A DNA stretch of 5,787 bases from CAZKYP01 sp964556885 (GTDB lineage: Bacteria; Planctomycetota; Phycisphaerae; Sedimentisphaerales; Anaerobacaceae): contig CAZKYP010000205.1 in the NCBI GenBank assembly GCA_964556885.1, forward strand, positions 1-5,787, given 5' to 3'. The notes beneath the pieces are model-generated. The model was not told the origin of the DNA and did no database searches. It saw only the letters and a list, made by a program, of their open reading frames with translations. The translations under genes were made by a program, and so were the position numbers. Of this stretch, positions 1 to 4,930 are shown piece after piece (positions within the stretch are counted from its first letter, which is position 1; every line of letters begins with the position of its first letter).

Positions 1-484
1 CGATAAGGCCCGGCAAAAGGTTCTGGCGTAACGCGGCGGTTCCGAGTGCGAACTGAGGCAGCGACCAGACGAGGTTCGCCATCATCGAAGCGATAAGCCA
101 GCCCCATCCGAGTACCGGGCTGACATGCTCGTTGATGCCCCGCAGGGGCCGCTCACCGGTCGAGAGTGTTACATACGCTATGGCGCTGAGCATAATAACG
201 CCTAATATCATCGCCAGCGGCTGAAGCCACATAAAACTAAAGCCGACAAGCACACCGAGGTACAGGCTTGAAGACAATGAACCGCCGCCCAGGGTTATGC
301 CGCTTTGCAGCCAGCCCGGTCCTGACAATCTTAAATAAGATTTTATAACCGCGCCCGTACCTTTTTTCCGGGCGTCAAGGAGCATTTGACGGTCCTTTTC
401 GATGCGGGGATTCATGTGCATTACTTGCTGGTTTCGATTAGCCGCTGGATTTGATGTGCTCTGCTCTTTTTTATTCAACGCCAT
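1..484 (-). CDS. Nramp-like (divalent metal) transporter, N-terminal part, cut by window edge
   Basis: An open frame of 161 complete codons runs leftward from the ATG at 484 and leaves the window without a stop. The first ~50 residues are hydrophilic and presumably cytoplasmic. Three strongly hydrophobic segments follow at about residues 57-79, 83-106 and 124-147. The run LSGPGWLQSG at 53-62 and the later WLQPLAM (86-92) resemble the TM1-TM2 region of Nramp/MntH proton-coupled Mn/Fe transporters and planctomycete proteins annotated as divalent metal cation transporters. This is family resemblance from memory. The canonical Nramp TM1 metal-binding DPGN is not present; LGGGS (65-69) occupies its place, so the substrate cannot be assumed. 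The start is supported by GGAG at 494-497, 9 nt upstream. It lies downstream of pckG on the same strand, across a 203-bp gap with its own candidate promoter. It could instead be another APC-superfamily (LeuT-fold) transporter. Confidence 0.6.
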   Translation of the reverse strand, partial: MALNKKEQSTSNPAANRNQQVMHMNPRIEKDRQMLLDARKKGTGAVIKSYLRLSGPGWLQSGITLGGGSLSSSLYLGVLVGFSFMWLQPLAMILGVIMLSAIAYVTLSTGERPLRGINEHVSPVLGWGWLIASMMANLVWSLPQFALGTAALRQNLLPGLI

Positions 485-493
485 ATTTTTGAT

Positions 494-497
494 CTCC
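494..497 (-). promoter_or_regulatory. Shine-Dalgarno of the Nramp-like transporter gene
   Basis: GGAG on the minus strand, 9 nt before the ATG at 484. It supports that start over the in-frame ATGs further inside the hydrophilic N-terminus. Confidence 0.6.
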
Positions 498-511
498 GAA
501 TCAGATCAAGA

Positions 512-535
512 TTTCACAAGAACAAGTTTCACAAG
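512..535. repeat. 9-bp direct repeat, 15-bp period, in the transporter leader
   Basis: TTTCACAAG occurs exactly at 512-520 and again at 527-535. On the coding (minus) strand it reads CTTGTGAAA twice, between the candidate promoter (541-569) and the transporter start. It could be a pair of regulator half-sites or chance in AT-rich DNA. No known operator consensus is recognised. Confidence 0.45.
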
Positions 536-540
536 GCTGT

Positions 541-569
541 ATTTTTGTCCACTTTAGTCAATAAGTCAA
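541..569 (-). promoter_or_regulatory. Candidate sigma70-type promoter for the transporter gene
   Basis: On the minus strand TTGACT (564-569; five of six consensus bases) is followed after 17 nt by AAAAAT (541-546; four of six). A second TTGACT lies at 556-561 but has no good -10 at the right distance. The implied 5' leader is about 50 nt and would contain the direct repeat at 512-535. It implies transcription separate from pckG. The -10 is weak. Confidence 0.35.
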
Positions 570-623
570 CATACTTTTGTAAGATATGGGGTTATTAACG
601 GCCGATAATTTAAATATCACAGG

Positions 624-650
624 TATCCTGCCTTTATGAGGCAGCGGATA
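624..650 (-). terminator. Hairpin after pckG; possible transcript end, no U-tract
   Basis: TATCC-TGCCT (624-633) pairs with AGGCA (639-643) and GGATA (646-650). The loop is 5 nt and a 2-nt bulge sits at 644-645, giving 10 pairs. It lies about 40 nt beyond the pckG stop in the direction of pckG transcription. No T-rich run follows on either strand, so it is not a classical intrinsic terminator. It may act as a 3' stabilising hairpin or a weak terminator. Confidence 0.35.
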
Positions 651-687
651 AACTACAGTAGATAATTAATATTGGTGCAGGTTAGGA

Positions 688-2565
688 TTATTCGGCCAAA
701 TCAAACGGAGATATATAATCACCAAGTTTATCACGGGCTTCTTTCAATCGCTTGCGTGTAGCTTCCAGTGTGTCATACACAGCTTTTGGGCTATTGGGTA
801 TATTTTCCCTGTGATATTTTTCTACTCGTTCTATTTTTGCGAGATTTTCAGGCACCCGGATGGTGAATTGATTTACATAGTCTTCCCTGGTGTATTTTTT
901 CTTAAGTACCTGTTTGAACAGGGGAACCAGGTCTTCATAAATCGGAATCAAGCCGGTCGGGGCTTTAACTGCATCTACATCTCCATGGATGCGAAGCTCC
1001 ATCCATTTCACCCAGACATGTTTGTCACGCACCCCATTGACGAATCGGCCTTCCTTGTCCCTGAGGAAGTAATTAACGCCGAATACCAAAGGCGACTTCT
1101 TGATACCTTTGGCAAAGTCGATATTATTCTGGATATACTTGCCCAGAGGGATCGCAAGAAAATCCTGGATGCTCATCAGGTTGATTTCCGGTACTCCTTC
1201 TTTTCCGATGGTGGCGAATGTGGTTTCGGTTTCGAGCGAGGCGCCGTAAAGCACTATGCCGTGCGCCCAGTCGAAACCCTGCTGGACCGGTACGTAGGCT
1301 TTGGCATCACGTCCGCCGTATATAACTCCTCCCAGGATAACGCCGTCAGGATTGTCCAGCTCAGGATCACAATTCGGCAGCGCCTTTAAGGTAACCGAAT
1401 ATCTCGCGTTCTTGTGAGCTAACGGAATATCGTTTCCCTTTGCATCTTTTTTGCCCTTAAACCACTCGCCCGAGAAGTTGATGCCTTTATCCGGTGTATC
1501 GCTTCCCATTCCCAGCCAGTATGGTTCATTATCTGTAACCAGTATGTTTGAGAAAATCACCTCGCCGGGTCGATGCAGGACATCCCAAATACCGGGGTCA
1601 TCCTTGGAATTGACATTTTGTATAATTCCGAAGATCCCGAATTCGGCGTTGACGGCGCGAAACTGGCCGTTGATTTTCCTGAAGTATGCGATGTCGTCAC
1701 CCATAATTGTCTCACCGGGCAGCATGGCCGTAGAGGTTTTGCCGCAGGCGCTTGGAAAGGCGCCTGCGATGTAGGTTTTGCGTCCATTGGGGCCGTTTAC
1801 TCCCGAGATAAACATGTGCTCGGCAAGCCAGCCTTCCCTGTCAGCCTTACGAATTGTAAGTCTCAGGGCAAGCTTTTTAAGTCCGATTGTATTGCCGCCG
1901 TATTGCGTATTGACGCTGTAAATCTTGCCCTTTGTGTAATCCATATAAATGCGTTTGTTTTCTTCATCAGCGCTGACCATATTCTCATTTAATTCACCGG
2001 CTGAATGCAGGAACAGGAAGCATTCGGCCTTTGCTCCTATCTTGCGAAACTGCTCGTACGCGCTTCGATATAGGAGGTCTTCACTATGTGCCACGTACCA
2101 GGAATCGGTGATCTGAAAACACAGGATGCTGAAGACCGAACCGGCCGGTCCCAGCGACAGGAACCGGATAATCATTGTTCTGTCTTTCATGGAGTCTTTC
2201 AGCAGGCCTCGTACTTCCTTTAGACCTTCTTCCCGTTCAATCTGGTTCAGGGCTTTGCTCAGTGAGTCATCCTTCGGAACCAGGTATTTCGTTACTTCTC
2301 TGTCGCGTCCCTGGTCGTTGAATCCGTCGAAGTGGCAGGTGTGGCCGGGTGTTTTCAGAGGCTGCTCTTCACCGGTTTTAATAGCTGTTTCCCGTACGTG
2401 TTTGATGTCTTGTTTCGAATCCGTACATACGAATATATCCGATGCTCCTGTCAGTTCGATCGCATCTGCAACGAAATCATAAATCCTGGGATTGTCCAGG
2501 GCTGTCAGCTTGTTGTAGTTTTCAGTTGTCAGCTTACTTTTTAGTAGTTCTTTTGTATTACTCAT
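688..2565 (-). CDS. pckG: Phosphoenolpyruvate carboxykinase (GTP type), complete
   Basis: A cytoplasmic enzyme of 625 residues, the usual length for the GTP-dependent family. It interconverts oxaloacetate + GTP and PEP + CO2 + GDP, feeding gluconeogenesis or, in some anaerobes, running anaplerotically. The P-loop (kinase-1a) is FPSACGKTS at 270-278, with the family's reactive cysteine at 274 and catalytic Lys276/Thr277. The expected Mn ligands are visible: Lys230/231 in GLKKLALR, His250, and Asp290/291 in MGDDIAY. The lid and C-terminal core are recognised from VIYGGRDAK (414-422), WAHGIVLYGAS (433-443) and FGVNYFLRDKEGRF (495-508). The P-loop ends in Ser where animal enzymes have Asn. The loop after Phe508 reads VNGVRDK in place of the vertebrate LWPGFGEN, so this looks like an archaeal-type subclass. 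The start has a strong Shine-Dalgarno and an upstream promoter. The gene is intact with no frameshift. Confidence 0.95.
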   Translation of the reverse strand: MSNTKELLKSKLTTENYNKLTALDNPRIYDFVADAIELTGASDIFVCTDSKQDIKHVRETAIKTGEEQPLKTPGHTCHFDGFNDQGRDREVTKYLVPKDDSLSKALNQIEREEGLKEVRGLLKDSMKDRTMIIRFLSLGPAGSVFSILCFQITDSWYVAHSEDLLYRSAYEQFRKIGAKAECFLFLHSAGELNENMVSADEENKRIYMDYTKGKIYSVNTQYGGNTIGLKKLALRLTIRKADREGWLAEHMFISGVNGPNGRKTYIAGAFPSACGKTSTAMLPGETIMGDDIAYFRKINGQFRAVNAEFGIFGIIQNVNSKDDPGIWDVLHRPGEVIFSNILVTDNEPYWLGMGSDTPDKGINFSGEWFKGKKDAKGNDIPLAHKNARYSVTLKALPNCDPELDNPDGVILGGVIYGGRDAKAYVPVQQGFDWAHGIVLYGASLETETTFATIGKEGVPEINLMSIQDFLAIPLGKYIQNNIDFAKGIKKSPLVFGVNYFLRDKEGRFVNGVRDKHVWVKWMELRIHGDVDAVKAPTGLIPIYEDLVPLFKQVLKKKYTREDYVNQFTIRVPENLAKIERVEKYHRENIPNSPKAVYDTLEATRKRLKEARDKLGDYISPFDLAE

Positions 2566-2576
2566 CTGATTCTATG

Positions 2577-2583
2577 ACCTCCT
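2577..2583 (-). promoter_or_regulatory. Strong Shine-Dalgarno of pckG
   Basis: AGGAGGT on the minus strand, 11 nt before the ATG at 2565. It is the best ribosome-binding site in the window and fixes the pckG start. Confidence 0.85.
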
Positions 2584-2612
2584 ATAATTTTGGTTAATTT
2601 ACAAATCGCGAA

Positions 2613-2641
2613 ATTTTACATGTAGAGACTGAATCCGTCAA
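2613..2641 (-). promoter_or_regulatory. Sigma70-like promoter of pckG
   Basis: On the minus strand TTGACG (2636-2641) and TAAAAT (2613-2618), each matching five of six consensus bases, are separated by the optimal 17 nt. Transcription would start near 2605, giving a leader of about 40 nt that contains the AGGAGGT. This is the most convincing promoter in the window. Confidence 0.65.
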
Positions 2642-2890
2642 CTTGTTTTGTAATAAATGTGATTTTCATTATGGTATTATCTATGCCGTTACTGACCATA
2701 ATTGATAAGGCGGGGTATATCAGGCTTTTGCCCGTTTTTCTTGGGTAAGCGAAGAATCGTGCTTCTGATAGCCCTAAATCCTGTACAGTCGGCGGTTTGT
2801 TCATCTCGTTTATATGGCCGGGAGAAAGATTATTAAAATGGGCATTTTTCTGAAAAGCCTTATATCAAATTCGATTTCATGGCGACAAAC

Positions 2891-2980
2891 GGGCTATTTC
2901 CACGGATGTATATAAAATTAATGTTCAAAATAAAATTGTTGGATAAAAACCTCAAACAACAGGGCTAATACTGGATGTAT
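2891..2980. repeat. Two-part imperfect direct repeat
   Basis: GGGCTA-N7-GGATGTAT at 2891-2911 recurs as GGGCTA-N5-GGATGTAT at 2962-2980, so both half-motifs are exact but the spacer differs by 2 nt. The copies are about 70 bp apart upstream of the kinase gene. It may be a duplicated protein-binding site or a decayed duplication. Confidence 0.45.
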
Positions 2981-2982
2981 TA
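2966..2982. repeat. Small perfect inverted repeat (hairpin)
   Basis: TAATAC (2966-2971) and GTATTA (2977-2982) are exact inverted copies around a 5-nt loop. It overlaps the second copy of the direct repeat. No U-tract follows, so a terminator is unlikely. Confidence 0.35.
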
Positions 2983-3037
2983 TGGGTTCCGCTGTATACT
3001 TCCGATTTTACAAAATTTTTAAGTAAGGAAATCAATC

Positions 3038-3080
3038 GTTCGATATTATAATGGCCGATTTTATAGCGCATTTATCGAAC
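3038..3080. repeat. 8-bp inverted repeat enclosing a TATAAT, upstream of the kinase gene
   Basis: GTTCGATA (3038-3045) and TATCGAAC (3073-3080) are perfect inverted copies separated by 27 nt. Inside, TATAA (3047-3051) and TTATA (3061-3065) form a second nested inverted pair, and TATAAT at 3047-3052 matches a -10 box exactly. No matching -35 is seen at 16-18 nt, so promoter use is uncertain. It could be an operator pair or a leader stem-loop. Confidence 0.5.
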
Positions 3081-3115
3081 AAAAAGACAATTCGGCGCAT
3101 CTTACGCTCGTAGGG

Positions 3116-3124
3116 TGATATAAG
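3116..3124 (+). promoter_or_regulatory. Possible extended -10 promoter of the kinase gene
   Basis: TGATATAAG has the TGn extension followed by TATAAG (five of six -10 bases). No -35 is recognisable at the normal distance, which extended -10 promoters tolerate. Transcription would begin near 3131, leaving a leader of only about 20 nt with no Shine-Dalgarno. Confidence 0.3.
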
Positions 3125-3152
3125 TTTATAAAGTCTTTGTTGTTTTAATGAT

Positions 3153-4013
3153 ATGGCAAATGATATTCTTGATGTTGGTGGTTACACAATACTCAGACGT
3201 CTCGGGACCGGGGCTCGCAGCACAATCTATTTGGCCACCAATGATGTTGATGATACACAGGTTGCACTAAAGCGGGTCATATATGAAAAACCCGAAGATT
3301 TGAGAATCTTCGAGCAGGTAGAGGCGGAATACAAGGTTGCTAAGCAGATTAACCACCCTTATGTTCGCAAATGCTACGATCTGAAGAAGAGACGCAGCAT
3401 GTTTAAGGTCCGGGAGGTTCTGCTTACTATGGAGTATTTCGACGGCAGGAATCTCGAAGATTGTCCCACGTTGAGTCTGGGTGATGTTCTGCTGGTTTTC
3501 AGGATGGTCGCGAGCGGCCTGAACGCCATGCACCAGCATGGATTCGTTCATTGCGATATCAAACCCAATAACATCCTGATGAACAAGTCCGGGTCTATTA
3601 AAATCATCGATCTTGGACAAAGCTGCAAAATAGGTACGACGAAAACGAGAATTCAGGGAACTCCCGATTATATTGCACCCGAGCAGGTTAATCGCAAGCC
3701 GCTCGGCCCAAAGACGGACATATTCAACCTTGGCGCAACGATGTACTGGGCACTTACGGGCAGACATGCCCCGACTTTGATACCGAAAATGAACAAATAT
3801 GGTATACCTGTTACAGAGCCTCGGCGAGCACCTCAAGAGTTGAAAAAACAGTTACCAATTGCAATATCAAAACTTGTAATGGATTGCATCGAGAACGATC
3901 CGGTTAGCCGGCCGGCTAATATGGCGCTGGTTATATCACGACTGGATTCTATGGTGCATAGTATTTTCGGTGGGAAGATTAAAACGAACAAAAATGCCTC
4001 AAACAGTAATTGA
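3153..4013 (+). CDS. Soluble eukaryotic-like Ser/Thr protein kinase
   Basis: A single Hanks-type kinase domain fills nearly all 286 residues. No membrane segment or sensor domain is attached, so it is probably cytoplasmic. In order: glycine-rich loop LGTGARSTIY (17-26), ATP-anchoring Lys40 in VALK, helix-C Glu59, catalytic loop HCDIKPNN (133-140) with Asp135, Lys137 and Asn140, metal-binding DLG (153-155), GTPDYIAPEQ (169-178), F-helix Asp189 and the closing Arg253. All residues needed for phosphotransfer are present, so it is expected to be active. The HRD arginine is Cys134, making it a non-RD kinase, a class often not switched by activation-loop phosphorylation. DLG replaces DFG. A basic stretch (KKRRSMFKVR, 78-87) precedes the hinge. 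The ATG has no Shine-Dalgarno; another ATG at 3148 is out of frame. The 3' end overlaps the phosphatase gene, suggesting one operon and a shared target. The substrate is unknown. Confidence 0.9.
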   Translation: MANDILDVGGYTILRRLGTGARSTIYLATNDVDDTQVALKRVIYEKPEDLRIFEQVEAEYKVAKQINHPYVRKCYDLKKRRSMFKVREVLLTMEYFDGRNLEDCPTLSLGDVLLVFRMVASGLNAMHQHGFVHCDIKPNNILMNKSGSIKIIDLGQSCKIGTTKTRIQGTPDYIAPEQVNRKPLGPKTDIFNLGATMYWALTGRHAPTLIPKMNKYGIPVTEPRRAPQELKKQLPIAISKLVMDCIENDPVSRPANMALVISRLDSMVHSIFGGKIKTNKNASNSN

Positions 4014-4842
4014 CTTGCTTAAAAAAGGCATAGAAGCCAACAATGCGGATATATTCCGACATGGAAATGTGATTCATTTACCCGCAGCCGGGGATTTGGT
4101 GATAACGGGAGATTTACACGGACACTGTCGGAATTTCGAGAGAATAATCACTTTCGCCGATTTGGAAAACAATCCCAACAGGCACGTCGTCCTGCAGGAG
4201 ATTATTCATGGAGGTCCTGAAGATCCTCGCGGAGGTTGTCTGTCGTATAAATTATTACTCGATGTTGTACGCTACAAGCTGAATTACCCTGATAACGTTC
4301 ACGTCATTATGGGAAACCATGATACCGCCTTCATAAATAACAGCGAGGTAATGAAAAACGGCAGAGAAATGAATCGAGCACTGCATCTGGCCCTGGAAAA
4401 TGAATTTTCCGATGCAGGCGCCGAGGTCGAGCTGGCATTCAGGCAGTTTCTGTTTTCACAGCCGCTGGCGGTCCGTTGCGAAAATCGAATTTGGGCGTCA
4501 CATTCGCTGCCGGGCGAGAGGATGATGAATAAATTCGACCCGCAGATTATGAATAGACAATTAAAGATTAACGATGTGGTCAGACCTGGCTCGGCTTACC
4601 TGCTGACTTGGGGAAGAGGGCACAAACAGGATTTACTTGATAAACTGGCGGAGTCTTTTGATGTCGATACTTTCATTCTCGGCCATCAGCCGCAGGAACA
4701 GGGATGGTACCGGGCAGGGAAAAATCTTATAATTCTTGCATCCGATCACGATCATGGTTGTATAATCTGCTGTGAATTGGCAAAATCTTATAATGTTGAA
4801 CAGATTATAGAATTGATTGTGCCGTTAGCTTCTATATCGTGA
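3994..4842 (+). CDS. Calcineurin-like metallophosphoesterase (PPP-like phosphatase)
   Basis: A 282-residue protein carrying most of the two-metal phosphoesterase signature: GDLHGH (39-44; Asp40, His42), GNHD (107-110; Asn108, His109), His170 in ASHSLPG and His231 in GHQPQE. The order and spacing resemble PPP-type Ser/Thr phosphatases more than nucleases or cyclic-nucleotide esterases. The bridging GDxxDRG motif is altered: VVLQE (65-69) is followed by HGGPEDPRGG (72-81), so Glu69 seems to stand where the bridging Asp is expected. No signal peptide or membrane span is seen. The ATG at 3994 overlaps the kinase gene by 20 nt. A GTG at 3970 would add 8 residues but has no ribosome-binding site, while GGTGGGAAG (3969-3977) precedes the ATG at a rather long 16 nt. 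The likely role is removing phosphate placed by the neighbouring kinase, which is inference from context. It could also be a nucleotide or small-molecule phosphatase. Confidence 0.85.
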   Translation: MPQTVIDLLKKGIEANNADIFRHGNVIHLPAAGDLVITGDLHGHCRNFERIITFADLENNPNRHVVLQEIIHGGPEDPRGGCLSYKLLLDVVRYKLNYPDNVHVIMGNHDTAFINNSEVMKNGREMNRALHLALENEFSDAGAEVELAFRQFLFSQPLAVRCENRIWASHSLPGERMMNKFDPQIMNRQLKINDVVRPGSAYLLTWGRGHKQDLLDKLAESFDVDTFILGHQPQEQGWYRAGKNLIILASDHDHGCIICCELAKSYNVEQIIELIVPLASIS

Positions 4843-4872
4843 AATACAGGAGCCTGACAAAAGTCTACTAAT

Positions 4873-4903
4873 GTGGGCGACTTTCGTGAAAGAGTTGCTC
4901 CAC
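4873..4903 (+). other. Bulged stem-loop between phosphatase and glycosyltransferase genes
   Basis: GTGG-GC-GAC-TTT (4873-4884) can pair with AAA-GTT-GC-CCAC (within 4889-4903) around a CGTG loop, with a 2-nt bulge (4892-4893), a single bulged T (4899) and one G-U pair. No T-run follows, so it is a weak terminator candidate. It may be a processing or stability element that tunes downstream expression. Confidence 0.3.
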
Positions 4904-4930
4904 TGGAATATCGGATAAAAAGAAAAGACA

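Larger units (their letters stand above)
2642..3152. other. Divergent intergenic region, no supported gene
   Basis: AT-rich DNA between the pckG promoter and the kinase start. I see no RNA gene and no convincing coding frame. The contents worth naming are an imperfect direct repeat (2891-2911 and 2962-2980), a short hairpin (2966-2982), an 8-bp inverted repeat enclosing TATAAT (3038-3080), and an extended -10-like element close to the kinase start (3116-3124). The length and density of small repeats suggest a control region for the kinase operon. That is inference. Confidence 0.6.

Noticed and set aside
811..1389. 192-residue open frame on the plus strand inside pckG
   Set aside because: Lies entirely antisense to a well-supported enzyme gene, with low-complexity shadow-like sequence and no recognisable domain. 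Other plus-strand frames in 1451-2544 are rejected for the same reason.
2616..2804. 62-residue open frame on the minus strand upstream of pckG
   Set aside because: No Shine-Dalgarno before its ATG, no recognisable family, and its end runs through the -35 and -10 of the pckG promoter. Most likely chance.
2995..3000. TATACT as a -10 box for the kinase gene
   Set aside because: The -35 position 17 nt upstream (TGGATG) matches only three of six bases and falls inside a hairpin. Too weak to list as a promoter.
3267..3836. 189-residue open frame antisense to the kinase
   Set aside because: Fully covered by the kinase frame, whose motifs are clear. No motif or ribosome-binding site supports the antisense frame.
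3970..3993. GTG at 3970 as the phosphatase start
   Set aside because: It adds only eight basic residues, has no ribosome-binding site and deepens the overlap with the kinase. The ATG at 3994 is preferred, though the choice is not certain.
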